Shown in pieces: positions 42,127-50,326 of a DNA stretch of 64,000 bases (position 1 is the first letter of the stretch; the number at the start of each line of letters is the position of its first letter). The stretch covers positions 1-64,000 of the forward strand of contig DFQQ01000030.1 in assembly GCA_002377855.1 (NCBI GenBank). Reading direction: 5' to 3'. Origin of the DNA: Acidovorax delafieldii. Its GTDB lineage: Bacteria > Pseudomonadota > Gammaproteobacteria > Burkholderiales > Burkholderiaceae_C. Made by a program: the position numbers and the translations under genes. The notes under the pieces are model-generated. The model searched no databases. It was not told where the DNA came from and was given only the letters and a program-made list of their open reading frames with translations.

Positions 42127-43545
42127 ATGACATCCTCCACCACCCCGCCCCCGCGACGTGCCGCGCAACACCGCATCCTGGTGGTGGACGACGACGCCGA
42201 CATGCTGCGCCTGCTGTCGCTGCGGCTGAAGGCTGCGGGGCACGACGTGGTGGCCGTGGGCTCTGCCGAGGCCGCGCTGGCCCAGCTCGACATTGCCAGG
42301 CCGCAACTGGTGCTGAGCGATGTGCGCCTGCCCGGCAAGGACGGCCTGGCACTGTTCGACGAAGTGCATGCCCGGCACCCTTCGCTGCCGGTCATTCTGC
42401 TCACGGCGCACGGCACCATCCCTGATGCGGTACAAGCCACATCGCGCGGCGTGTTCACCTACCTCACCAAGCCGTATGAGGGTAAAGAGCTGCTGGAGAA
42501 GGTGGCCGAGGCCCTGGCCCTGAGCGCCCCCGCAGTGCACCAAGCGCACGACAACGAAGCGTGGCGTGCCGACATCGTCAGCCGATCCAGCCGCATGACC
42601 GATCTGCTGTCGGAGGCCTACATGGTGGCCCAGTCGGACGCCAGCGTGCTGCTGCTGGGCGACAGCGGTTCGGGCAAGGAGCTGCTGGCGCAGGCCATCC
42701 ACCGCGCAAGCCCCCGGGCTTCCAAGCCGTTCGTGGCCGTCAATTGCGGCGCGATCCCGGAAGCGCTGCTGGAGTCCGAGTTGTTCGGCCACGTCAAAGG
42801 AGCGTTCACCGACGCGGTGACCAACCACAAGGGCCTGTTCCAGGCCGCCGATGGCGGCACCCTCCTGCTGGACGAAATTGGCGACATGCCGCCCGCGCTG
42901 CAGGTCAAGTTGCTGCGTGTACTGCAGGAAAGGGCCGTGCGCCCTGTCGGCTCCAGCCAGTCCATCCAGATCAACGTGCGCATCATCTCTGCCACGCACC
43001 GCAATCTGGAGACCGCCATGGCTGCGGGCCAGTTCCGCGAAGACCTTTACTACCGCCTCAATGTTGTCACGCTGCTGCTACCCACGCTTGCAGAGCGGCG
43101 GGAGGACATTTCGCTGCTGGCCAACCACTTCCTGGACAAGCTGGCCCACAAGTACGACAAGCGCCTGTCGGGTTTTGCCCCAGAGGCACTCAAGGCACTG
43201 ACCACTGCCGCCTGGCCGGGCAATGTACGCCAGCTCTACAACGTGGTGGAACAGGTGTGCGCCCTTTCCACCACGCCGTTGGTGCCGCTTTCCATGGTGC
43301 AGCGCGCGCTGCGCACGCCTTCGACGCAAGTGTTGAGCTTTGCAGAAGCCCGGCAGCGGTTTGAACGTGACTACCTGGTGGGCCTGCTGAAAATGACCGA
43401 TGGCAACGTGGCCGACGCAGCGCGGCTTGCCCAGCGCAACCGCACCGAGTTTTACCGGCTGCTGCAAAAACACGCGCTGACGCCCGGCCAGTTCAAGGCC
43501 GACGGGCTGCCGACCGACGATGTCGCCGAAGAGCGACAAGAGTAA
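42127..43545 (+). CDS. qseF: QseF/GlrR-type sigma-54-dependent response regulator
   Basis: A 472-residue activator with a receiver domain (phosphoacceptor Asp65 in SDVRLPG, acidic pocket Asp21-23), an AAA+ domain (Walker A GDSGSGKE at 178-185, Walker B TLLLDE), and a Fis-type helix-turn-helix (GNVADAARLAQRNRTEFYRL). The sigma-54 contact loop reads GAFTDA at 225-230, with Asp in place of the usual fifth-position Gly. It starts 10 bases after qseG, completing qseE-qseG-qseF. A likely target lies immediately downstream: opgG has an upstream site, an IHF site and a -24/-12 promoter. Confidence 0.92.
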   Translation: MTSSTTPPPRRAAQHRILVVDDDADMLRLLSLRLKAAGHDVVAVGSAEAALAQLDIARPQLVLSDVRLPGKDGLALFDEVHARHPSLPVILLTAHGTIPDAVQATSRGVFTYLTKPYEGKELLEKVAEALALSAPAVHQAHDNEAWRADIVSRSSRMTDLLSEAYMVAQSDASVLLLGDSGSGKELLAQAIHRASPRASKPFVAVNCGAIPEALLESELFGHVKGAFTDAVTNHKGLFQAADGGTLLLDEIGDMPPALQVKLLRVLQERAVRPVGSSQSIQINVRIISATHRNLETAMAAGQFREDLYYRLNVVTLLLPTLAERREDISLLANHFLDKLAHKYDKRLSGFAPEALKALTTAAWPGNVRQLYNVVEQVCALSTTPLVPLSMVQRALRTPSTQVLSFAEARQRFERDYLVGLLKMTDGNVADAARLAQRNRTEFYRLLQKHALTPGQFKADGLPTDDVAEERQE

Positions 43546-43587
43546 GTGCTTGATAAATATGGAATTGGATCCCAGCACGACCATTCC

Positions 43588-43605
43588 CGTCGCCGTGGAG
43601 CGACA
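43588..43605. promoter_or_regulatory. GlrR/QseF-like upstream activator site
   Basis: CGTC-N10-GACA differs at one position from TGTC-N10-GACA, which I recall as the GlrR site at the enterobacterial glmY promoter. It sits 106 bases upstream of the -24 element, a normal enhancer distance, and directly follows the regulator gene. Confidence 0.5.
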
Positions 43606-43678
43606 AAAACACGCTGCAAAGTCACTCATGCTGCCATTAGCCGGCGCCTGCACAATTGCTTACGTGCAAACAACAACT

Positions 43679-43691
43679 TAAGCTGTTGATT
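43679..43691 (-). promoter_or_regulatory. IHF consensus site
   Basis: On the minus strand AATCAACAGCTTA matches WATCAANNNNTTR at every defined position. It lies between the upstream site and the sigma-54 promoter, where IHF bending would bring the activator to polymerase. Confidence 0.55.
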
Positions 43692-43710
43692 TAAAAGGTT
43701 TTTTAAAAGC

Positions 43711-43725
43711 TGGCACAGGGTTTGC
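43711..43725 (+). promoter_or_regulatory. Sigma-54 (-24/-12) promoter of opgGH
   Basis: TGGCAC-AGGGT-TTGC is an exact -24/-12 promoter with the obligatory 10-base GG-to-GC spacing. Transcription would start near 43736, almost at the first ATG of opgG. Confidence 0.8.
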
Positions 43726-43737
43726 CCCAGTGTTGGC

Positions 43738-45306
43738 ATGCAAGCCGTTTTCTCATCCTTTTCTCTTCGCCCCCGCCGGGCGGCTTTGCGTGCAGTGGCA
43801 CTGTGCAGCGCGTTGCTGGGCTCGGCCGCACAGGCCCAGACGGTTGACCTGGACCACATCACCCAACTGGCCCGGCAACGTGCAGCGCAGCCCTACAGCG
43901 CCATCAACGTGCGCCTGCCGCCCGCACTCGAGGCCATGAACTACGACCAGGTGCGCGACATTCGCTGGCGCCCGGACCGGGCGCTGTGGCGTGCGGAGCA
44001 ATTGCCGTTTGAGGCGATGTTCTTTCACCTGGGTCTGTATCAGCGCGAGCCCGTGCTGATCAACGAAGTGACCGCCCAAGGCACTCGCCATATCCCCTAC
44101 CGCTCGGCAGATTTCGACTACGGCAAGAACGCTGTGCAACCGCAAACCTGGGGCGACCTCGGATTTGCCGGCTTCCGGCTGCACCATCACCTCAACTCGC
44201 AGGCGTACAAGGATGAGCTGGTGGTCTTTCAAGGCGCCAGCTACTTCCGTGCGCTGGGTGCCGGTCAGCAATATGGCCTGTCGGCCCGGGGGCTGGCGAT
44301 TGATACCGTGGGCGGTAAGGGCGAGGAGTTCCCGCGCTTCACCGAGTTCTGGCTGGTGCGCCCCCAGGCGGGAGACGCGCAGGCCACCGTCTATGCACTG
44401 ATGGACTCGCCCCGCGCCACAGGCGCTTACCGGTTTGACATCAAACCCGGTGCCCAGACGGTGACCACGGTGCGCGCACGCATCTTCGTGCGTGGCGGCG
44501 GCGCGGGCCCCATCAAGACGCTGGGCATTGCGCCGCTGACCAGCATGTTTCTCTTTGGCGAGAACCAGCCACGCAAGGAAGATTTTCGGCCCGAAGTCCA
44601 TGACTCTGACGGCCTGATGGTGGCCACCGGCGAGGGCGAATGGCTGTGGCGTCCACTGCAAAACCCCAAGCACCCGCTTGTCACCTCGTTTGCCACCACC
44701 AACCCCAAAGGGTTCGGCCTGATGCAGCGCGACCGGCAATGGAGCAGCTACGAAGACGTGGAAGCCCGCTACGAACGCCGCCCGAGCGCCTGGGTGCGCC
44801 CTTTGCACAACTGGGGCGCAGGCCGTGTCGAGCTGTTGCAATTGCCCACCCCCGACGAAACCCACGACAACGTGGTTGCCTACTGGGTGCCACAGCAACT
44901 GCCCCCCGCAGGCACACCGCTGGAAGTGAATTACGAGCTGGCATGGCAAGGAGATGACCAGCAGCGCCCGCCGGGCGCTTGGACTACACAGTCGCGCAAG
45001 GGCGTGGGCTACACCCAGCAAAGCGCCGAAGCCCTGCGCAAGCAGGTGCAGTACGTGGTCGACTTCACAGGCCCCTCACTGCAAGACCTGAAGGCCGATG
45101 CGCCCGTCAAAGCCGTGGTGACCAGCGATGCCAATGGCCGCGTGCTGGAAAGCGGTGTGTACCGCAACCCGGTCACTGGCCAGTGGCGCATGACGGTGCG
45201 CGTAGAGCGCCTGCGCAAAGACCAGCCCATCGAATTGCGAGCCTTTCTTCAACACCTCCAAAACGCTGTGAGCGAAACATGGACCCACATCATTCTTCCC
45301 GAGTAG
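43738..45306 (+). CDS. opgG: OpgG (MdoG), periplasmic glucan biosynthesis protein
   Basis: A 522-residue periplasmic protein needed for osmoregulated periplasmic glucan synthesis, acting with OpgH in backbone formation and branching. A signal peptide (RRAALRAVALCSALLGSAAQA) is followed by the MdoG domain, with LPFEAMFFHLGLYQREPVLI, YFRALGAGQQYGLSARGLAI and FWLVRPQ as family segments. The predicted sigma-54 start site nearly coincides with this ATG, so the mRNA would be almost leaderless, or a later start (TTG at 43786 or GTG at 43795) is used. opgH follows by 38 bases. Confidence 0.93.
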   Translation: MQAVFSSFSLRPRRAALRAVALCSALLGSAAQAQTVDLDHITQLARQRAAQPYSAINVRLPPALEAMNYDQVRDIRWRPDRALWRAEQLPFEAMFFHLGLYQREPVLINEVTAQGTRHIPYRSADFDYGKNAVQPQTWGDLGFAGFRLHHHLNSQAYKDELVVFQGASYFRALGAGQQYGLSARGLAIDTVGGKGEEFPRFTEFWLVRPQAGDAQATVYALMDSPRATGAYRFDIKPGAQTVTTVRARIFVRGGGAGPIKTLGIAPLTSMFLFGENQPRKEDFRPEVHDSDGLMVATGEGEWLWRPLQNPKHPLVTSFATTNPKGFGLMQRDRQWSSYEDVEARYERRPSAWVRPLHNWGAGRVELLQLPTPDETHDNVVAYWVPQQLPPAGTPLEVNYELAWQGDDQQRPPGAWTTQSRKGVGYTQQSAEALRKQVQYVVDFTGPSLQDLKADAPVKAVVTSDANGRVLESGVYRNPVTGQWRMTVRVERLRKDQPIELRAFLQHLQNAVSETWTHIILPE

Positions 45307-45344
45307 GCCAGCCCGCAACACGTTTGCAGACACAGGAGCAACCC

Positions 45345-47369
45345 ATGCACAACCTGCACGCAGCTTCCCGGGGCACGACTGCCCGCCAAGCCGCACCGCA
45401 CCCCCACCTGCAGCCCGTCACCTCGGCCCGCAGCCCGGTGCGTGAGGTGCGCCACCCCAACAGCGTCACGGCGCCGCCGATCCGCCGCGGCTCCATGCCC
45501 GCCCTGCCGTGGCAGGGCTTCTGGAAGAGCATGGGTCGTGCCCTGACGGGCCGTACCCCGGCAGTGGGCGCGGCTGAGGCGGAAACCGGCCCCCAGCAAC
45601 CCTGGCAGATCGCGGCGCAACGCCGCCGCTGGACCTTCGCTCTGCTGGTGCTGTGCAGCACGGTGCTCGCCAGTGTGCTGTTTGCCCAGGTGCAACCGGC
45701 CTATGAAAGCGACTGGCTGGGCTACGGTCAGATTGCCCTCTTCGCCCTGCTGTCGGCATGGGTGGTGTCGGGGTTCATGACCGGCATGATGGGCTTTTGG
45801 GTGATGGTGCGCGGCGACAAGCATTCCCTCTCGGCCCGCAGCGTGGAGGGCCACACACTCTCCCCCCAGGCGCGCACCGCCATCATCATGCCCATCTGCA
45901 ATGAAGACGTGGCTACGGTGTTCGCCGGCCTGCGCGCGACCTGCGAGTCGGTGGCCGCCACGGGCCACGGGCAGACGTTTGACGTGTTCGTGCTGTCAGA
46001 CAGCTACGACAGCGACATTGCCCGCGCCGAGCGCGCCGCTTGGGAAGACCTGCGCGTTGCGCTGGCCGCCAACGCCCAGCAACCCCAGGTGCAGGTTTAT
46101 TACCGCCTGCGCAAGCGCCGCACCCACCGCAAGGCCGGCAATGTGGCTGACTTTTGCCGCCGCTGGGGCAAGGACTACAAGTACATGGTGGTGCTGGACG
46201 CCGACAGCGTGATGAGCGGCGACTGCATCGTCTCCATGGCCAAGCTGATGGAAGCCCACCCTACGGCCGGCATCATCCAGACAGCCACGCAGGCCATCGG
46301 CCACGTCACGTTGCACGCCCGCGCGCAGCAGTTCGCTTCGCGCGTCACCGGTCGCCTGTTCACGCTGGGCATGCAGTTCTGGCAACTGGGCGAGTCGCAT
46401 TACTGGGGCCACAACGCGATCATCCGCGTGGAACCCTTCATGCAGCACTGCGCCTTGGCGCCCATCCCTGGCAAGGGCGGTCTGTCCGGCGGCATCATGT
46501 CGCACGACTTTGTGGAAGCAGCCCTGATGCGCCGCGCCGGCTACCACGTGTGGCTGGTGGCCGACCTGGTGGGCAGCTATGAACAACAACCACCCGACCT
46601 GCTGGCCGAACTGCAACGCGACCGCCGCTGGTGCCAGGGCAACCTGCAAAACGCACGCCTCATGGCCGAGCCCGGCATCCACCCCGTGCATCGGTCCATG
46701 TTCGTGACCGGTGCCATGGCTTACCTCTCGGCGCCACTGTGGCTGGCCTTCCTGACCCTGGGCACGGCACTGTGGGTGTCGGGTGCACCGGTGGTCGCCA
46801 ACTGGCACATCCTGCCCACTGAGCTGCTGGCCCTGTGGGCCTGGACCTTGAGCATGCTGTTCCTGCCCCGTGTGCTGGGCGTGCTGGCTGTCTTCATGCG
46901 GCGCGAACAGCAGCAGTACGGCGGTGCTGCCAGCTTGGTCAAAAGCGCTGTGCTGGAGAGCGCCCTGGCCCTGCTGCAGGCCCCCGTGCGCATGCTGGCG
47001 CATTCGCTCTTCGTGCTGGTCGCGCTCACCGGCATTCCGCTGGACTGGAAGTCGCCTCCCCGTGAAGCCCAAGCCGTGCCTTGGCGCCACGCCATGGCGC
47101 AGTTGGCCCCCATGACGGGCGTGATCGCCTTGCTTGCCGTGGGCATTGGTGCCATCGACAGTGGTGCCCTGCTGTGGCTGGCGCCCGTGGGTGTGCCATT
47201 GGCGCTGGCCATCCCCATGGCGGTGGTCACCAGCCAGATCGCCTTGGGCCGCACCATGCGGGCCCAGCGCTTCCTGCTCATCCCCGAAGAAGCATGGTCG
47301 CCCCCAGTGCTGCGCCGCGCTTGGCGCCATGCCCAGCGGCTTGCGCAGCCGGTTCTGCAGGCTGCATGA
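45345..47369 (+). CDS. opgH: OpgH (MdoH), membrane glucan glucosyltransferase
   Basis: A 674-residue inner-membrane family-2 glycosyltransferase that polymerises glucose from UDP-glucose for periplasmic glucans. Two spans (FALLVLCSTVLASVLFAQ and an IALFALLSAWVVSGFMTGM stretch) precede the cytoplasmic catalytic domain with VLSDSYDSD, VVLDADSVMSG and RDRRWCQGN (the QxxRW-like motif); further spans follow. The ATG at 45345 has AGGAG seven bases upstream; an ATG at 45279 inside opgG is less likely. In enterobacteria OpgH also moonlights in nutrient control of cell size. It ends in a strong terminator. Confidence 0.94.
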   Translation: MHNLHAASRGTTARQAAPHPHLQPVTSARSPVREVRHPNSVTAPPIRRGSMPALPWQGFWKSMGRALTGRTPAVGAAEAETGPQQPWQIAAQRRRWTFALLVLCSTVLASVLFAQVQPAYESDWLGYGQIALFALLSAWVVSGFMTGMMGFWVMVRGDKHSLSARSVEGHTLSPQARTAIIMPICNEDVATVFAGLRATCESVAATGHGQTFDVFVLSDSYDSDIARAERAAWEDLRVALAANAQQPQVQVYYRLRKRRTHRKAGNVADFCRRWGKDYKYMVVLDADSVMSGDCIVSMAKLMEAHPTAGIIQTATQAIGHVTLHARAQQFASRVTGRLFTLGMQFWQLGESHYWGHNAIIRVEPFMQHCALAPIPGKGGLSGGIMSHDFVEAALMRRAGYHVWLVADLVGSYEQQPPDLLAELQRDRRWCQGNLQNARLMAEPGIHPVHRSMFVTGAMAYLSAPLWLAFLTLGTALWVSGAPVVANWHILPTELLALWAWTLSMLFLPRVLGVLAVFMRREQQQYGGAASLVKSAVLESALALLQAPVRMLAHSLFVLVALTGIPLDWKSPPREAQAVPWRHAMAQLAPMTGVIALLAVGIGAIDSGALLWLAPVGVPLALAIPMAVVTSQIALGRTMRAQRFLLIPEEAWSPPVLRRAWRHAQRLAQPVLQAA

Positions 47370-47423
47370 CCGAGGGCCCAGACTGCTGAACCGCAGTTTT
47401 TGTGGCAAAAGCCACATTTTCAC

Positions 47424-47448
47424 AAGCCGGCGCATGCGCCGGCTTTTT
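47424..47448 (+). terminator. Intrinsic terminator after opgH
   Basis: AAGCCGGCGCA followed by its exact reverse complement TGCGCCGGCTT forms a perfect 22-bp palindrome, then a short T-run. It is 55 bases after the opgH stop. Confidence 0.92.
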
Positions 47449-47774
47449 GTTTCAAAGCTACTGAATGCATAGCAGCTTGCGCTTTGGAGACGGCGCCTTC
47501 GGGCCAAGTCTTCATGTAACAGGGGCATTTTTCAGGGACAAAAGGGCTGGGGCGCCCCCTTACGATACCGAGCAAACCGCCGAGGCAGCCAGTTGGCGCC
47601 GGCGTTGAGGCAAGGCATGCGTCCTGCCTGGGCCAGCCTGCACGGCGTTGCGTGCAGCCTTTGCGCGCTGCGGCATCGCAGCCAGCCGTTGCTGCATCCA
47701 GCGCTGCCCAGGCGCAGCGCAACGGGCGCAGAGGGCGGCGCCTTGCCATTTACTCCACCCACTTTTGGACTCTC
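47449..47774. other. Intergenic region with a half copy of the dispersed palindromic repeat
   Basis: From 47455 to 47490 there is GCTACTGAATGCATAGC followed by AGCTTGCGCTTTGG, the left half of the dispersed repeat. The remainder, to the start of the lipoprotein gene at 47775, holds no supported gene; the promoter of that gene is presumably here. Confidence 0.45.
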
Positions 47775-48641
47775 ATGCACCCGCCCAGCCCACTCCCTGC
47801 AAATTCCAGCCAGCGCCACAAAAGCCTGCCGTTCCTTTCAGCCATCGCCGCCTTGGCCCTGCTACTGACCGCCGGTTGCGCCGCTCCCCCCTCACCCCCC
47901 CCAGAGCCTGCAGAGCCGCCGCCCGCGCCTGTTGCCGAGGCGCCCGCACCCCAGCCACCGCCGCGGTTGATCTTTGCGGGCTTTGCGCTGCATTCACAGG
48001 CCAAGGCGTTTCGCAATGACGTGCTGGCAGCCGAAAGACTGGCCCGGCAGATTGACCCGAATGCGCTGATGCTCAAGCTCGCCAACCCGGCCCGAGACCA
48101 AAGCGCGGACTGGCCGCAAGCCACGGCCGAAAACTTTGAACTGGTGATGACCAAAGTGGCCGAGGTGGCCCGCCCGCAAGACCGCGTCATGCTGTTGATT
48201 GCCACCCACGCCAACCCTGGCACCTTGAACATTAACGTGGGTGGCAAAAATACTGCCCCCCTCACCGCCAGAACCCTGAGCGATGCCTTGTCCCCCTTGG
48301 GCAAGACGCCCACCCTGGTCGTGCTGTCTGCCTGCTACAGCGGGGCGTTCATCAAGCCGCTGCAAGCCCCCAATCGCGTGGTGCTCACCGCCACGGATAC
48401 CTACAAGACCTCGTTCAAATGCCAATACCCCGGTGAGCACACGTTTTTTGCCGATGCCCTGTTCAACCAGGCCGGGGCAGAGCAGCTGAGCGTGACGGAC
48501 TGGATGGGCACGGCCCAGAAAGCTATCCAGACGCAGGAAAAGCGCCGACGGCTGCCCGCGTCAACTCCGAAAATGTTTGTGGGCGATGAAGCGAAGGCCT
48601 GGGCCGGCAGGCCATTGAAGGACTGGCTCGAACCTTATTGA
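47775..48641 (+). CDS. C13-type (legumain/caspase-like) peptidase-family lipoprotein
   Basis: A 288-residue putative lipoprotein: lipobox LTAGC (Cys35), a Pro/Ala-rich linker to about residue 62, and a caspase-haemoglobinase-type domain. The catalytic dyad pattern is visible as LIATHANPG (His145) and VVLSACYSGAF (Cys187), each after a hydrophobic strand as in clan CD peptidases. Bacterial C13-family proteins are largely uncharacterised; a periplasmic or outer-membrane processing role is inferred. It stands alone, convergent with moaD. Confidence 0.8.
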   Translation: MHPPSPLPANSSQRHKSLPFLSAIAALALLLTAGCAAPPSPPPEPAEPPPAPVAEAPAPQPPPRLIFAGFALHSQAKAFRNDVLAAERLARQIDPNALMLKLANPARDQSADWPQATAENFELVMTKVAEVARPQDRVMLLIATHANPGTLNINVGGKNTAPLTARTLSDALSPLGKTPTLVVLSACYSGAFIKPLQAPNRVVLTATDTYKTSFKCQYPGEHTFFADALFNQAGAEQLSVTDWMGTAQKAIQTQEKRRRLPASTPKMFVGDEAKAWAGRPLKDWLEPY

Positions 48642-48730
48642 CCCACATGGGGGCAAACCACGGCCCCATGTGTTGACACTGAAAAAGATCCGGCGCAGCC
48701 TGCACTGAGGAAGCGTGGCAAGGGCCGCGC

Positions 48731-48795
48731 CTTGTCCTTGTCCTTGTCCTTGTCCTTGTCCTTGCGTTGCGTTGCGTTGCGTTGCGTTGCGTTGC
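48731..48795. repeat. Adjacent microsatellites: (CTTGTC)5 and (TTGCG)6-7
   Basis: Five perfect hexamers CTTGTC (48731-48760) run directly into six perfect pentamers TTGCG plus a partial unit (48762-48795). They lie between two convergent genes, 21 bases past the moaD stop on the minus strand. Both unit lengths are prone to slippage. Confidence 0.92.
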
Positions 48796-48815
48796 TGCGC
48801 GCAGCCTATCGTGCC

Positions 48816-49067
48816 TTACCCGCCCGTGACCGGGGGGAAAAACGCCACCTCGGCACCGTCAACCAGGGCAGCGGCGTCGTCGCTGAGGTTCTGGTTGAGC
48901 GCCATGCGCACCGCCCTGCCCCGTGCCAGGCTGCTGGCGTGTGCGCCGCCGCGCGCAATCAGTTCGTCACGCAAGGCACCCAGGGTGGACGCGGTGGTTT
49001 CCACCGCCTCTTGACCCGAACCGATGGCCTCGCGAATGGAAGCGAAATAACGGACGGTGATCTTCAT
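48816..49067 (-). CDS. moaD: MoaD, molybdopterin synthase sulfur-carrier subunit
   Basis: An 83-residue ubiquitin-fold protein ending PPVTGG. The C-terminal GG is adenylated and thiocarboxylated to carry sulfur for molybdopterin formation. The opening MKITVRYFASIREAIG is typical. Its start overlaps the moeA stop by four bases. The partner moaE, which usually follows moaD, is not present downstream; the convergent C13 gene and microsatellites are there instead. Confidence 0.93.
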   Translation of the reverse strand: MKITVRYFASIREAIGSGQEAVETTASTLGALRDELIARGGAHASSLARGRAVRMALNQNLSDDAAALVDGAEVAFFPPVTGG

Positions 49068-50326
49068 GACAGCAGCTCCGAAAAAGCGATGTATTGCACG
49101 GTGTCCCCGGCGCCAATGGTCTGCCCCGCCGGGTTGTCCACCACCCCGTCGCCCCAGGCGGCAGAGGTAAGCACCCCGGAACTCTGGTTGTTGAACAGCT
49201 CCAGCCCGCCTTCGGGGTGCCGACGCACCCGCAAGAATTCACGGCGTTTATCGGCCTTTGGCCAGTCGAACCGGGCGGTAGCAGCTATAGATTTAGGAGC
49301 AACGTCCTGCACGCCTTGCAGGCGCAGCACAAACGGCCTCACCAACAGCGCAAACGTCAGGAAGCTGGACACCGGGTTGCCCGGCAGCCCCATGAAATGC
49401 GCACTGCCGCCTTCGCGAACAATCTGGCCATAGGCAAACGGTTTGCCAGGCTTCATCGCAATTTGCCACAGGTCCAGCCGCCCCAGAGACTCGACAGCGG
49501 GCTTGATGTGGTCTTCCTCACCCACGCTCACGCCCCCGCTGGTCAGAATGAGGTCGTGTGCGCTGCTCGCGTCACGCAGTGCCGCAATGGTGGCGTCGCG
49601 GCGGTCGGGCACGATGCCCAGGTCGGTCACTTCGCAGCCCAGGCGCAGCAGCATGGCGCGCAAGAAAAAGCGGTTGCTGTTGTAGATGGCGCCAGGCCGC
49701 ATCTGCTCGGGCGGCACTTCCCCGGGCATCACCAGCTCATCGCCGGTGGAAAACAGCGCCACGCGCGGGCGGCGTGCCACCTGCAAGCGAGGCAGGCCGA
49801 TGCTGGCGGCCAGGCCCAGTTCGGCGGGCGACAGCCGCGTGCCCGTTTGCAGCACCACGGCACCGCGCGTGATGTCCTCGCCTGCGCGGCGAATCCACTG
49901 CCCCGCCGCAGGTACTGCATGGATGCGCACCTGCCCCGGGCCCTCGTCGCTCGCGAGGGCCTCACAGTCTTCCTGCATCAGAATGGCGTCTGCCCCTGCA
50001 GGTACCGGAGCCCCCGTAAAAATGCGGGCCGCCGTGCCCGGAGCCAGCGGCACGCCAACGCTACCGGCCGCAATGCGCTGCGATACAGGCAGCACCACGC
50101 CAGCGGCGGCTACGTCGGCGCGGCGCACGGCATAGCCGTCCATGGAACTGTTGTCCTGGGGCGGAACGTGCAGCGCCGACACGCAGTCTTGCGCCAGCAC
50201 ACGCCCGTCGGCATCGAACGTATCCACGGTGTCGGCCCCAGCCAGCGGTTGCGCATGGGCCAGCAGTTCGGCCAGGGCGTCGTCCAGCGGTTTGAGCGGC
50301 GCGCGGGGTTTCTGGGGTGCGGTCAT
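49064..50326 (-). CDS. moeA: MoeA, molybdopterin molybdenumtransferase
   Basis: A 420-residue enzyme that inserts molybdate into adenylated molybdopterin. Motifs include the DNSSMDGYAVR segment with its active-site Asp/Ser, IFTGAPVPAGADAI, FSTGDELVMPGE, LTSGGVSVGEEDH and FMGLPGNPVSSFL. A segment near the C-terminal domain (SIAATARF) is encoded by what looks like a fragment of the dispersed palindromic repeat (49278-49303). The start overlaps the mobB stop by four bases. Confidence 0.95.
   Translation of the reverse strand: MTAPQKPRAPLKPLDDALAELLAHAQPLAGADTVDTFDADGRVLAQDCVSALHVPPQDNSSMDGYAVRRADVAAAGVVLPVSQRIAAGSVGVPLAPGTAARIFTGAPVPAGADAILMQEDCEALASDEGPGQVRIHAVPAAGQWIRRAGEDITRGAVVLQTGTRLSPAELGLAASIGLPRLQVARRPRVALFSTGDELVMPGEVPPEQMRPGAIYNSNRFFLRAMLLRLGCEVTDLGIVPDRRDATIAALRDASSAHDLILTSGGVSVGEEDHIKPAVESLGRLDLWQIAMKPGKPFAYGQIVREGGSAHFMGLPGNPVSSFLTFALLVRPFVLRLQGVQDVAPKSIAATARFDWPKADKRREFLRVRRHPEGGLELFNNQSSGVLTSAAWGDGVVDNPAGQTIGAGDTVQYIAFSELLS
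49278..49303. repeat. Fragment of the dispersed palindromic repeat inside moeA
   Basis: TAGCAGCTATAGATTTAGGAGC keeps the AGCAGCTAT box of the repeat. It is short, so chance resemblance cannot be excluded. Confidence 0.35.

Noticed and set aside
47652..47774. Longer N-terminus for the C13-type lipoprotein
   Set aside because: The extra 41 codons lack similarity to a signal sequence; the lipobox fits the ATG at 47775.
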